Positions 11,726-24,354 of a stretch of 64,000 nt of DNA are shown here, in pieces. The stretch is from Achatina immaculata (Eukaryota; Mollusca; Gastropoda; Stylommatophora; Achatinidae), in contig CM019713.1 in NCBI GenBank assembly GCA_009760885.1, positions 27,686,927 to 27,750,926 on the forward strand. The letters are read 5' to 3'. How positions within the stretch are numbered: position 1 is the stretch's first letter; the number at the start of each line of letters is the position of its first letter. The notes under the pieces were generated by a model. That model saw only the letters and a program-made list of their open reading frames with translations. It did no database searches and was not told the DNA's origin. The translations under genes were made by a program, and so were the position numbers.

Positions 11726-11987
11726 TTAAAAATTATTTTTGAACCTTCTGAATCCTGGAATCTGCCAAGAAACCAACTTGAGGCTACTTTGGATATCGAG
11801 TAAGCTACTGAACCCATAATTTACTTCCTGGAAAAGTTCACTTCAAGAACATTTTTCTGCTATATCTTCATAATCACTGCCCCGGATGGTGTTTTCTTTC
11901 TATTTGTGGGAACGAACATCCAGTGTCGCAACTTAATTTGCCTCTAATGTCTAAATCTCTGTCTCGTGTTGCCCAGTCAGTCTTTAT

Positions 11988-12041
<54 letters not shown>

Positions 12042-12964
12042 TTTATCTTTTGTTAGACACGTACTTTTCTACTACTTTTTTATTTCCTTTTCGTTTTGTT
12101 CAGTCGATCTTCTGTAGAAAATGGAGTCATAAGTCTGTTTTATCGATCAAATATGTATAAATGACGAATGGGTTAAAACCGACTACAGCTTTATTAAATT
12201 CAGTTCCGAAGCAACGCACCAGGATCACATTCAAGTCCGGAAAACATGACTACAGCTCCACCCACATCTCTGTCCTCACTTGCCTGCAAGGACACAACAG
12301 CCACAGGAAACTTAAATACGAGGAAGAAATGATTCACTCTTTTCTTAACATCCAATTTTACTCTCCAACCAATAACCAACACTTAACAACAACTCGACCA
12401 CACTAAACGAAAGCAAAACATACACACAGTAGTCCCAGGATAACCTCAACTCGTCTCCGCCCCCCCCCCCTAACACGACTTCTACACGGACTGAACACTG
12501 ACAAACACACACGACGACCAGACAGCCCTTCTGCCTGGCTGCTCAAATTCTTACACAGCAGTTCACAGTACCTAACAAACAACATTCAACGTATACAAAA
12601 AATCGTAATCAATATTCCAATAGCCAGACAATTGTCTTCTCCCATTGCCATCTAAATACATCTCACCGGACTACCTGTCCATAGAGACAACAATGGACAT
12701 GAATTAAGCACAATCAAAATGGCCTCACCTCCACGTTCTACTTACAAAAGAAAATTATCTCCATGAATTAGCAACCGCTTCCCCGTGCTCTACTTTAGAA
12801 GACTGATAATGAGTTAGACATAAGAATGATAATGAGTTATACATCATATTCAGTAAAACAGTTAAGCGAATTTACACGCATCATCAACAGTAAATAAAAT
12901 ATACAGCGTAAGAAAGTGCATCAGATAAGTAACAAAAAATATTCTTCAAAACTTGTGAGACAGT
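11721..12964. other. No supported gene; (TC)n at about 11990-12038
   Basis: A long CT microsatellite lies near 12.0 kb. The remaining ORFs (12161-12406, 12403-12585) have no recognisable domain. Confidence 0.5.
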
Positions 12965-13567
12965 TACCACAACACAAAACTACGTACATCACAGGTTACC
13001 ACAACACAACAATGCGTACAACTTAGGTTACCATAACACAAAACTACGTACATCCCAGGTTACCATAACACAAAACTGCGTACAACCTAGGTTACGACAA
13101 CACAAAACTACGTACATCTCAGGTTACCACAACACAAAACTGCTTACAACCTAGGTTACCATAACACAAAACTACGTACAACCTAGGTTACCACAACACA
13201 AAACTACGTACATCCCAGGTTACCATAACACAAAACTACGTACAACCTAGGTTACCACAACACAAAACTACGTACAACCTAGGTTACCACAACACAAAAC
13301 TACGTACATCCTAGGTTACCACAACACAAAACTACGTACATCCCAGGTTACGATAACACAAAACTACGTACATCCTAGGTTACCACAACACAAATCTGCA
13401 TACATCCCAGGGTACCATAACACAAAACTACGTACATCCTAGGTTACCACAACACAAAACTACGTACATCCCAGGTTACCACAACACAAATCTACGTACA
13501 TCCCAGGTTACCACAACACACAACTACGTACATCCCAGGTTACCACAACACAAAACTGCGTACAACC
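12965..13567. repeat. 32-bp minisatellite, about 19 copies
   Basis: The unit is CAGGTTACCACAACACAAAA plus CTACGTACATCC. Variants alternate CATCCCAGG/CAACCTAGG and CCACAA/CCATAA, so at least two monomer types are interleaved. Confidence 0.95.
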
Positions 13568-13738
13568 AGCCATTTTCTCATTCACTGACTCGTCCTCTCT
13601 CTCCTCATTGGATCATCGGAATCTCCCACCTCATCAGCGAAAAGCTGAGTAGGAACAAACATCGACACCTACAAGCTCCACTCAATTCATGTTAAAGACT
13701 AGTCCTCCACAGGACAAACTTAGTGATCGACAGACAGA

Positions 13739-13900
13739 TATACTTACAACTTTCACTGGGATCTTCCCATACAGACATACTTACAACCTTCACTGGGATC
13801 TTCCCATACAAACATACTTACATCTCTCACTGGGATCTTACCATACAGACATACTTACAACTTTCACTGGGATCTTTCCTTACAGACATACTTACATCTA
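13739..13900. repeat. 37-bp minisatellite, about 4.5 copies
   Basis: The unit is TACTTACAACTTTCACTGGG plus ATCTTCCCATACAGACA. Confidence 0.93.
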
Positions 13901-13912
13901 TCTATTCTACTG

Positions 13913-13913
13913 C

Positions 13914-13945
<32 letters not shown>

Positions 13946-14040
13946 GAGAGAGAGAGAAAGAGAAAGAGAGAGAGAGAAAGAGGGAGAGAGAGAAAGAGAG
14001 AGAGAGAGAAAGAGAGAGACAGTGAGAAAGAGAGAGAGAG
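13913..14040. repeat. Purine-only (GA/GAAA)n tract
   Basis: About 128 bases of almost pure purine on the + strand, adjoining the 37-bp array. Confidence 0.95.
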
Positions 14041-14762
14041 CCAAACTGGACTTGTCCACACTTCATCTCTCTGTGACTTTATCTAGTGTTACATCTTACC
14101 TTTTCTCTAATTTCTAATTTTATTTACGTTTTGTTCAATCAACCCCTATTTTCTTTACCTCTGTATGACTGCATACAGCGCTGAAAGTACACATGGAGGC
14201 AAAACAATAACAAGAAGTGAAAGGTACAAAAAAGAAGACACATGGGTCCCACGTTTGTCTGTCTGTTTTAATAAAACAACAGGTAAATGTTGCAAATCAG
14301 AAGCGAAGGACAGAGTAAAGTTGTAATTGTATGAAATAACTACTACGCAGGAACAAGGGGAACAAGCTCTGGGGAAGTTCATTAAAAATAAAAAAAAAAC
14401 GTATGAAGAAGATTCGACAAAAGAATAATGATATCAGATTAATCCAAAAGATACAGTTAGATTTTATCATTAGACATCATCAGCGACGAGACGAAAAGAA
14501 CAGAGATTGCAGGTTAACTCTACAGATACCGCGGGATCTCACGATGAGAACTAGTAAATGGCAAGATAAATACTTCCAGAAACCGGACACAAAAAGCACC
14601 GAGAGAAGACAAAAGAATACGAATGAAGCAGATTTACACCAGGACAAAAGCACGGAAATGGGTCTCAAATATTTGGCGAAATCAAGTACAAAAAATGTAC
14701 GTTACAAACATATGAGAAGGTTTTTCCTAAAGAAAGAAATGCTATTTCTCTCCCACCATTAA
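14041..14762. other. No supported gene
   Basis: A 119-codon + strand ORF (14403-14762) is Lys/Arg/Gln-rich and featureless. The AAAAGGACAAxTAAA-type array that follows has similar composition, so this is probably eroded repeat. Confidence 0.45.
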
Positions 14763-15070
14763 AGAAGGACAGAAGGATAACTAAATGAAAAAAGAACATA
14801 GGACGACAGAAGGACAATTTAGGAAATTAGAACAGAGGACGACAGAAGGACAATTAAAGCAAATAAGAACAGAGGACGACGGAAGGATAGTTAAATGAAA
14901 TAACCGAGGCCAACAGAAGGACATTTAAAGGAAATAAGAACAAAGGACGACAGAAAACCAATTATATTAAACAATAACAAGGGACGACAAAAGAACAATT
15001 AAAGGAAATGAGGACAGCTGTCGATAAAGGACAAACGAAATAAAAAAAAACAGATATCGACAAAAGGACA
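14763..15070. repeat. Degenerate 35-40-bp tandem repeat, about 7 copies
   Basis: Repeats of a unit near AACAGAGGACGACAGAAGGA plus CAATTAAAGGAAATAAG, with indels. Confidence 0.8.
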
Positions 15071-15429
15071 ACTAAAAGAAAGAAAGAAGAGAAGGCGGTA
15101 AAAATAGAATTAGAAATAAAAATGTTACAAAAATAACCAAAAAAAGAAATGCTGTTGAAACAGAGACGGGCAGCTTACAGAATCATGAAAAGGCTGGCTG
15201 CAGACCGTGAAAAGTGGAAAGAATTTGTTACTGCCCTTTAACACCGTAATGAACAGTGTTTGCTTCGTCTATCAGCTTTCAAGACATGGAAGGGTGCTTG
15301 TCAGACGTAAGAAAGATGACTGTCTGGATTCCAGAATCAGAAGCAGCGGAGATGTATTCTAGAGATAGAGGCAATGTATCACGTTTGTAAGTTTACAGAG
15401 AGAGATGCCGTGTATCAAGCGGGTAAATT

Positions 15430-15464
<35 letters not shown>

Positions 15465-15517
15465 CATGTACGGAAACTTAGAGAGAGGTACTACGTAAAT
15501 TTACATATCAGATAGAA

Positions 15518-15569
<52 letters not shown>

Positions 15570-16109
15570 GTATGGCTTGATTGTTGTAACGTTTTTTTTA
15601 CTACTTTTCTATAAATTTATTAGTTTTGAATGAGTGTAAGAATACAAGTTTATTTCACGTTGTTGCATAAATCAGAGTGTAGAGCGCATGAACATTAGAT
15701 AAATTTATTATTTTTTTGTGTAACCATTTAATTGTGTCTTCATGATTATTATGCTCATTAACAAATGCTGAATGACTGTGACTGAGTGAAAGCTGTATGA
15801 TGAAGGGTAGAATGTCAGACGGGCCTGCGTGCCCAATTCTTAACCCTTTTCAAAATAAAGTGTGTTCGTTCGTTCGTTCTCTCTCTCTCTCTCTCTCTTT
15901 CTCTTCATCTATATTTTAGATATATAGAATTCTATTCAAATATGCACATTCAGTACATCACCCACTCTTTTGTTTCTACATTTACGCATGTGATGCTTCG
16001 ATTCTCTCTCTAAATTTACAAATATATCCGAACTGAGATGGAGGAGTCCATCATACATGATATACAAATATTATTATCTCTCTGTTTTTCTCTACCCCGT
16101 GACTTCCTT
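15071..16109. other. Microsatellite-rich, no supported gene
   Basis: Contains (GA)n at about 15430-15461, (CT)n at about 15519-15566 and (CT)n at about 15879-15900. No coding signal is seen. Confidence 0.6.
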
Positions 16110-16485
16110 TCTTCTAGGTGTTCGCCACTCAACATTTGTCAAATATCTAGTTAAACACTTCCAGAAGTTCGCCACTTCACATTGCTAAATGTCTAGTTAA
16201 ACACTTCCAGAAGTTCGCCACTTCACATTGCTAAATGTCTAGTTAAACACTTCCAGAAGTTCGCCACTTCACATTGCTAAATGTCTAGTTAAACACTTCC
16301 AGAAGTTCGCCACTCAACACTTGTTAGATGTCTAGTTAAACACTTCCAGAAGTTCGCCACTCAACACTTGTTAAATGTCTGTTAAACACTTTCAGAAGTT
16401 CGCCACTCAACACTTTTTCAATGCCTGGTTAAGCAATTCCAGAAGTTCGCCACTTAACATTTGCTAAATGTCTGGTTAAACATTA
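16110..16485. repeat. 46-47-bp minisatellite, 8 copies
   Basis: The unit is GTTCGCCACTTCACATTGCT plus AAATGTCTAGTTAAACACTT plus CCAGAA. The central copies are identical and the edges diverge. Confidence 0.93.
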
Positions 16486-16719
16486 TCAGCTAGGATAAGA
16501 AATGAAAGGCCATCGATCTGCTTAAACTGGTCGTGAAAGAATTCATGGCAGTAGTAGTAATTCTGGTCACTGTAGGAGTAAATTATTACTAGGTGGGGCT
16601 CGTAAATTATCAGTATCACTATTAGATGTGATAATAAAATTTGTGGTAATAAAACTGGCTTTTTCTCTACACAAGTCAGTTCTTGTACTACAAATTTTAT
16701 TTCTAGTGTTACCACTACT

Positions 16720-16812
16720 AAATCTTTTATTACTATTATTACTACTGCTACTTCAATTCTTGCTACAACGGATACAACAAATAGGACTGCTGCTACTACT
16801 ACCACCACCAGC

Positions 16813-16848
<36 letters not shown>

Positions 16849-16849
16849 G

Positions 16850-16902
<53 letters not shown>

Positions 16903-17723
16903 GCTGGTGCTGCTGCTACTACTACTATTATTACTGTTACTACTAATACTACTACTACTGCTACAACTACTACGACTGCTACTACTACTACTACTACTAC
17001 TACTAAAACTACTACTACTATTACCAATACTGTTATTATTACTAGTACTGCTACTACTAATGCCACTGCTGCTACTACTACTACTACTACTATTCCTAGT
17101 ATCACTATTACTACTGCTGCTACTACTACTACTACTATTACTACTGTTACTACTACTACTGCTACTACTACTGCTATTACTACTATTACTACTACTGCTG
17201 CTGCTACTGTTACTACTGCTATATTTACTACACCTATTACTAATATCACTACTACTACTACTACTACTTCTACTTACTACACCTACTAATACTGTTGCTG
17301 CTACCACTATTACTACAACTACTATTAATACCACTACTGCTAGTACTACTACTGCTACTATTACTACAGCAGCTAATACTAGTGCAAATACTACTACTAT
17401 ACTACAACTACTAATTCTGCTGCTGCTGCTACTACTACTACTACTACTACTACTACAACTACTAATTCTGCTGCTGCTACTACTACTACTACTACTACTA
17501 CCACTACTACTAGTACCACTACTGCTACCACTACGACTACTACTACTGCTGCTGCTGCTACTGCTACTAAACTACATATGTTACTACTATTACTACTACT
17601 ACTACTATACTACCACTACTACTACTACTGCTGTTGCTGCTCCTACTACTACTACTACTACTACTACTCCTGCTACTACTACTACTACTATTCCTGCTGC
17701 TACTACTACTACTACTACTCCTG

Positions 17724-17762
<39 letters not shown>

Positions 17763-17807
17763 CTGCTGCTACTACTACTACTACTACTACTACTGCTGTT
17801 GCTGCTC

Positions 17808-17840
<33 letters not shown>

Positions 17841-17870
17841 CTGCTACTACTACTACTACTACTACTACTG

Positions 17871-17915
<45 letters not shown>

Positions 17916-17924
17916 CTGCTACTA

Positions 17925-17962
<38 letters not shown>

Positions 17963-17968
17963 ACTACA
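16720..17968. repeat. Long (ACT)n-type trinucleotide block
   Basis: About 1.25 kb made almost only of ACT/TGC/TAC triplets, keeping one triplet register over long stretches. It gives long homopolymeric ORFs: poly-Leu, poly-Tyr or poly-Thr on the + strand and poly-Val or poly-Ser on the - strand. Only indels break register. These ORFs (for example 16628-18016) are not genes. Confidence 0.95.
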
Positions 17969-18837
17969 AATATTTGCACTAACTGCTTGTACAGTTTTTC
18001 GCGCACAGCGGTTTAGCCATGTCGATGTTTTATTTCAGAAGCGCGTTAACTTTGTGTAATATAATTCCACAATATCTGACTATGTCTGTTCAGATATGGC
18101 CTATACTCTGTCTTAGTTCCAGAATATATGAAAGAATGAGTGTGTGTGTGCGCGCGTACGTGTTTATGTTTCTGTGTGCTTAGATTGTTTTAAGACTTAA
18201 GCTCGCACAGTGAAAGAATTGAAGCGGGCAGAGCTCAAAAATGTGTCACGTAATTATTTTTTGTATTATTATTAACCCGTCGTTTGTAATGTTACAACAC
18301 TCCAGATGGGAGAGGGGAGGGAGTGAAATTTAATATGTAAAAGTAACTATTTCAATAAATAAAATAAAATAATAAATAATAATAATTTCATTTCTGCTTC
18401 CGTCATTTAATGAGATGCTGTAACTATTTCTGTTACTAAATTACTTGACCGCAAAGTTGGCTTTCACTTCATGTTTCATTATCTCTCAATTCAGCATGTG
18501 CTCATCTTTAACACTACATTTTTCTTCATAATTTATGCTATATTTTTCTTACACAAAGAAACCTCTCTCCTGCCCTATGTGCTATCTGTTCTCCCTTCTG
18601 TGTATTCTAATCTCTAATCTTCATAATCTTTTCCTTCTCCGTTATCTATTGCACAAACGAGTGTCCAGTAATTAGGAGCTTACAGCTTCGATCTTCCGGA
18701 GATTACAGAATACTAAAAGTATTTGAATCAATTTTTCACGATTCTACCTGTCATTCTGGTCCCGTCAAGGGTGAGCCTTCTTTGCTTTTCTAATGTGGCA
18801 CTCTTGTTTTAAGAATAAGCTTCATTACTTTCTGAAA
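17969..18837. other. No supported gene
   Basis: Short (AATA)n near 18355-18388 and (GT)n near 18139-18150. Otherwise unassigned. Confidence 0.5.
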
Positions 18838-19555
18838 GATCATCATCATCATCATCATCATCATCGTGTTCCGTACCAACTGGCGATGGCTATTATGTCT
18901 CTCCTGAGTACACGATCCTTTATACAGGTCATCAGCCCAGCTGGTGATCTCCTCTCACACCATCTCGTCTGACTTCCCAGTATCATTTCTCTCTCGGCCT
19001 TCCTCTGGCTTTTCTTCTCTCTTTCTTTCCTTTTGTTACAGTATTTTCAATGTCCACTTTTCTCAATACCTGTCCCATGAAACTACAGTGTCTCATATTT
19101 TTCGTGTAATCTTTTCTGTCTCTCCAGCTCTTCTCATACATTCTCTCCAGCTCTTCTCATACATTCTCTCCAGCTCTTCTCATACATTCTCTCCAGCTCT
19201 TCTCATACATTCTCTCCAGCTCTTCTCATACATTCTCTCCAGCTCTTCTCATACATTCTCTCCAGCTCTTCTTATACATTCTCTCCAGCTCTTCTCATAC
19301 ATTCTCTCCAGCTCTTCTCATACATTCTCTCCAGCTCTTCTCATACATTCTCTCCAGCTCTTCTCATACATTCTCCATTAGTTATTTTTTGCTGTCCAGG
19401 GAATTCGCAACATTCTTCTGATAAACCACATCTCTATTCCTTCCAATGATCTTTGTGTGGGCGCCTATTGCTCGCGATTCACCTCCATATAATAAGATAG
19501 GCTCAATATAGCGATCTAGGACGCGCTTCTAACATTCATATGCGCTGCATATTAT
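18838..19555 (-). pseudogene. LINE C-terminal remnant split by a 23-bp array
   Basis: On the - strand from about 19550: ILLYGG, then EGIEMWFIRRMLRIPWTAKK, the familiar MWxxRRMLRIxWTAKK motif of LINE C-termini. After the minisatellite it resumes with FMGQVLRKVDIENTVTKGK, then DLYKGSCTQERHNSHRQLV at about 18945-18880. A (CAT)n run at 18838-18865 lies at the 3' end. Frameshifts and the array make it non-functional. Confidence 0.72.
19116..19378. repeat. 23-bp minisatellite, about 11 copies, inside a LINE remnant
   Basis: The unit is CTCTTCTCATACATTCTCTC plus CAG. Copies are almost identical, with one T/C change. It separates two recognisable pieces of one LINE C-terminus. Confidence 0.95.
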
Positions 19556-19928
19556 GTTTCTGATCGTCCGCCTGCATGTATTTTCATTTCGATTTACGTG
19601 TTTCTTTTTGGGCAAAATCTATATCTTTTTGATGTGCTAAATGTCAAAGTATGCGTTGTGAAGTTTTGACTTTTATGTTCCGTCAGAAAGTAAGGAGAAG
19701 AAAGCTACCTTTAACTATTTTGTTTTCGGTGTGAGTTCCTCCCACCAAAGCCAAGACAGAAGTCGGAACTTTTGTAGAGCTATGTGTGTAAGAGAGCAGA
19801 AAAATTGTTAGATGTGTTTTACTTCCTGTAAATCTCTTCTCTTCTTTTCTCATCTCTTTGTTTTTCTCTCATTTTCTCACAATCTTCCAGCAATTTCTAC
19901 CCTCTCTATCCTTTCCAAGCGCTATTTT

Positions 19929-20315
19929 AACATTGTTTGTGTTTTTCTTTATATTGTTTGTGTTTTTTCTTTATATTGTTTGTGTTTTTTCTTTATATTG
20001 TTTGTGTTTTTCTTTATATTGTTTGTGTTTTTCTTTATATTGTTTGTGTTTTTCTTTACATTGTTTTTGTTTTTCTTTATATTGTTTGTGTTTTTCTTTA
20101 TATTGTTTGTGTTTTTCTTTACTTTGTTTTTGTTTTTCTTTATATGTTTGTGTTTTTCTTTATATTGTTTGTGTTTTTCTTTATATTGTTTGTGTTTTTT
20201 CTTTACATTGTTTGTGTTTTTCTTTACATTGTTTGTGTTTTTCTTTATATTGTTTGTGTTTTTCTTTATATTGTTTGTGTTTTTCTTTACATTGTTTGTG
20301 TTTTTCTTTATATCT
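19929..20315. repeat. 21-bp minisatellite, about 18 copies
   Basis: The unit is TTTATATTGTTTGTGTTTTT plus C. Length variants in the T run open all three + frames as Cys/Phe/Val-rich repeats, which are not genes. Confidence 0.95.
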
Positions 20316-21515
20316 GGTTTATATTTCCAAGGTCAGCGACTCTGAACTTAATTTTGTTTTACACAAAACACGACCAGAGCAGAACTATTAGTTCTTAAAA
20401 GAGAGCACTTAAAAAGCCTGTACTGACTTTCATCATCAGATCTTGGTAGTCCAGTGAGCATTAGGCATCAACAACAGTTCCCTGGCCAAACCTATCTTGA
20501 GCAAATCGAGTACTGAGTTAAACCTTATCTAATTGAAAGAACTTTACACTTGCCAAAGATAAATTATCACCATCTCTCTCTGTCTCTCTCTGGCTCTCTC
20601 TGTCTCTGTCTCTATCTCTATCTGTCTCTGTCTCTATCTATGTCTCTGTCTCTCTCTGTCTCTCTCCCTGTCTCTTTCTGTTTCTGTCCCTATCTTTCTC
20701 TGTCACTGTTTTTCTCTGTCTCACGTTCTATTTCTGTCCCTGTCTCTCTCTCTGTTGTTTGTGTTTTTCTTTATATTGTTTGTGTTTTTCTTTATATTGT
20801 TTGTGTTTTTCTTTACATTGTTTTTGTTTTTCTTTATATTGTTTGTGTTTTTCTTTATATTGTTTGTGTTTTTCTTTACTTTGTTTTTGTTTTTCTTTAT
20901 ATTGTTTGTGTTTTTTTCTTTATATTGTTTGTGTTTTTCTTTATATTGTTTGTGTTTTTTCTTTACATTGTTTGTGTTTTTCTTTACATTGTTTGTGTTT
21001 TTCTTTATATTGTTTGTGTTTTTCTTTATATTGTTTGTGTTTTTCTTTACATTGTTTGTGTTTTTCTTTATATCTGGTTTATATTTCCAAGGTCAGCGAC
21101 TCTGAACTTAATTTTGTTTTACACAAAACACGACCAGAGCAGAACTATTAGTTCTTAAAAGAGAGCACTTAAAAAGCCTGTACTGACTTTCATCATCAGA
21201 TCTTGGTAGTCCAGTGAGCATTAGGCATCAACAACAGTTCCCTGGCCAAACCTATCTTGAGCAAATCGAGTACTGAGTTAAACCTTATCTAATTGAAAGA
21301 ACTTTACACTTGCCAAAGATAAATTATCACCATCTCTCTCTGTCTCTCTCTGGCTCTCTCTGTCTCTGTCTCTATCTCTATCTGTCTCTGTCTCTATCTA
21401 TGTCTCTGTCTCTCTCTGTCTCTCTCCCTGTCTCTTTCTGTTTCTGTCCCTATCTTTCTCTGTCACTGTTTTTCTCTGTCTCACGTTCTATTTCTGTCCC
21501 TGTCTCTCTCTCTGT
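19996..21515. repeat. 760-bp tandem segmental duplication
   Basis: The block comprising the end of the 21-bp array, a unique segment (from TATCTGGTTTATATTTCCAA) and CT-rich DNA is present at about 19996-20755 and again at 20756-21515. The landmark TATCTGGTTT lies at 20311 and 21071, an exact 760-base offset. The unique part is essentially identical in both copies. The few differences seen are in homopolymer lengths of the array. Confidence 0.93.
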
Positions 21516-21880
21516 CTCTTTCTGTCTCTGTCTCTCTCGCTCTGTCTCTGTCTATTTTTCTATCCCCCCTCTCTCTGTGTCTCTTTCTCTCTCTGTTTCT
21601 GTCCCTTTCTCTCTTTGTGGCTCTCTCTGTCACTGTCTCTTCTTGTCTCTGTCTGTCTCTGTGTTTCGGTCCCTCTCTCTCTGTTTCTGTCTCTCTCTGT
21701 GTCTCTGTCTCTCTCTGTTTCTGTCCCTCTTTCTCTGTCTCTCTTTGTCTCTGTTTCTGTCTCCTCTCTATGTCGACTTCTGTCTTTCTCTTTGTTTCTG
21801 TCGCTATCTCTCTCTGTCTCTCTCTGTTTCTGTCCCCCCCCCTCTCTCTCTCTCTCTCTCTCTGTCGCTCTATATCTCTC
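20570..21880. repeat. CT/CTGT-rich simple repeat (interrupted)
   Basis: Two related blocks of (TCTCTG)n/(CT)n: 20570-20755 and its duplicate at 21330-21515, which continues uninterrupted to 21880. Ser/Leu-rich ORFs across it are artefacts. Confidence 0.92.
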
Positions 21881-21943
21881 TCTTTGTGCCGGATCTTTAA
21901 TTCCCGAGCAAAAAAAATATCAAAATCTATTCTCTGAAGCGTC

Positions 21944-22885
21944 ACTTACCATGTCATTCATAATCAGACTAGAACTATCTCGTACCACGTCATTCATAAT
22001 AAGACTGGAACTAACTCTTACCACGTCATTCATAATAAGACTAGCACTATCACGTACCACATCATTCATAATCAGACCGGAACTATCTCGTACCACGTCA
22101 TTCATAATCAGACTAGAACTATCTCTTACCACGTCAATCATAATAAGACTAGAACTATCTCTTACCACGTCATTCATAACCAGACTAGAACTATCTCTTA
22201 CCACGTCAATCATAATAAGACTAGAACTGTCTCTTACCAGGTCATTCATAACCAGACTAGAACTATCTCTTACCACGTCATTCATAATCAGACTAGAACT
22301 ATTTCTTACCACGTCATTCATAATCAGACTAGAACTATCTCTTACCACGTCATTCATAATCAGACTAGAACTATCTCTTACCACGTCATTCATAATCAGA
22401 CTAGAACTATCTCTTACCACGTCATTCATAATCAGACTAGAACTATCTCGTACCACGTCATTCATAATAAGACTGGAACTAACTCTTACCACGTCATTCA
22501 TAATCAGACTAGAACTATCTCTTACCACGTCATTCATAATCAGACTGGAACTAACTCTTACCACGTCATTCATAATCAGACTAGAACTATCTCTTACCAC
22601 GTCATTCATAATCAGACTAGAACTATCTCTTACCACGTCATTCATAATCAGACTAGAACTATCTCTTACCACGTCATTCATAATAAGACTGGAACTAACT
22701 CTTACCACGTCATTCATAATCAGACTAGAACTATCTCTTACCACGTCATTCGTAATAAGACTGGAACTAAATCTTACTACGTCATTCATAATCAGACTAG
22801 AACTATCTCTTACCACGTCATTCATAATAAGACTGGAACTAACTCTTACCACGTCAATCATACTCAGACTAGAACTAACTCTGAG
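21944..22885. repeat. 36-bp minisatellite, about 26 copies
   Basis: The unit is TCATTCATAATCAGACTAGA plus ACTATCTCTTACCACG. Two variant types (ATAATCAGACTAGAACTATCT and ATAATAAGACTGGAACTAACT) alternate irregularly. The period is divisible by 3, so long ORFs run on both strands (313 codons on the - strand, part of 431 on the + strand), both 12-residue repeats. Confidence 0.96.
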
Positions 22886-23071
22886 ATGCTCTGATATGAT
22901 ACAAAGCTAGGGAAACAGACTCAACATTTTTATACTACAGACTGAAGACATAGACGATACTAAAAAGTCTGTTGTTTCTGCCTGAGTTACTGAAGTCATA
23001 CTAAATAATTTAAGATCTATGGACTGATGTTCTGTCTGCTAAGTTGCTGCATCTGCTTTGTGTCATCGGAT

Positions 23072-23584
23072 ATTTTCTGCCTTGAGTTAAGTTTACTTTG
23101 ATCATTGTTTGTTTAATAGTTGAGATTTTCTGCCTTGAGTTAAGTTTACTTTGGTCATTGTTTGTTTAATAGTTGAGATTTTCTGCCTTGAGTTAAGTTT
23201 ACTTTGGTCATTGTTTGTTTAATAGTTGAGATTTTCTGCCTTGAGTTAAGTTTACTTTGGTCATTGTTTGTTTAATAGTTGAGATTTTCTGCCTTGAGTT
23301 AAGTTTACTTTGGTCATTGTTTGTTTAATAGTTGAGATTTTCTGCCTTGAGTTAAGTTTACTTTGGTCATTGTTTGTTTAATAGTTGAGATTTTCTGCCT
23401 TGAGTTAAGTTTACTTTGGTCATTGTTTGTTTAATAGTTGAGATTTTCTGCCTTGAGTTAAGTTTACTTTGGTCATTGTTTGTTTAATAGTTGAGATTTT
23501 CTGCCTTGAGTTAAGTTTACTTTGGTCATTGTTTGTTTAATAGTTGAGATTTTCTGCCTTGAGTTAAGTTTACTTTGGTCATTG
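23072..23584. repeat. 53-bp minisatellite, 9.7 near-perfect copies
   Basis: The unit is ATTTTCTGCCTTGAGTTAAG plus TTTACTTTGGTCATTGTTTG plus TTTAATAGTTGAG. Only the first copy differs visibly (GATCATT for GGTCATT), so homogenisation is recent. Confidence 0.97.
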
Positions 23585-23659
23585 ATAAAAATAAACATCG
23601 GCGTTCGTCTCTTCACCTTGACCGCAGGAGTAAAGTTCAGTGTGCCAGATTCGATGAAA

Positions 23660-24110
23660 GTGCTGTCATGCTGCCAGACTGACTAAATGGCTATCAGGAT
23701 GCCACATTGAAATAATAGCGATCAGACTGTCAGGCTTATGAAACGATTATCAGGTTGCTAGATTGACGAAGCATATACCACGTTGCCAGGCTGATTAAGT
23801 GGTTATCAGGTTGCCAGATTGACGAAACATATACCAGGTTGCCAGACTGACTGAATGGCTATTAGGCTGCCAGATTGACAAAATAGATGTCAGGTTACCA
23901 GATTGACGAAACAGATATCAGGTTACCAGATTGACAAAACAGATATCAGGTTACCAGATTGACAAAACAGGTATCAGGTTACCAGATTGACAAAACAGAT
24001 ATCAGGTTACCAGATTGACAAAACAGAAATCAGGTTGTCAGACTGACGGAACATATACCAGGTTACCAGACTGATGAAACGGTTACCAAGTTGCTAGTTT
24101 GACGAAAAGG
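23660..24110. repeat. About 28-bp tandem repeat with longer variants, about 14 copies
   Basis: The unit is CAGGTTACCAGATTGACAAA plus ACAGATAT. The left part has longer units with CTGACTGAATGGCTA-type inserts. Confidence 0.85.
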
Positions 24111-24354
24111 GCTATCAGCCCGTGCTGAACAGAAGCCAGTTTAGACCCTTACCCGCGTCTCCGCTGATGTTCCTAGTTACCGTTTCGGTCTTGTAATGGC
24201 GTAGGACTCGGCGTCTGGGTAAGAAGCTTTCTTCTAAACTTTACGTCCGGCTTACCAAGTGAGTAGCTGTAGCACACTTCAAATCTAACACGGCATTTGT
24301 ATTCCAGGATTTGGCTGGTGATGCAATCCTGCTTTCAGATTCCAGGGAGATGAA

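Noticed and set aside
16628..18016. 462-codon poly-Leu/Thr ORF and its overlapping Val/Ser/Tyr ORFs
   Set aside because: Pure product of a trinucleotide repeat; equally open in several frames and both strands.
19812..21158. Membrane-protein-like Phe/Val/Cys ORFs
   Set aside because: They are translations of the 21-bp array and CT-rich DNA and are duplicated with it.
21615..22910. 431-codon + and 313-codon - strand repeat ORFs
   Set aside because: A 36-base period keeps any stop-free frame open on both strands. No start context or splice signal.
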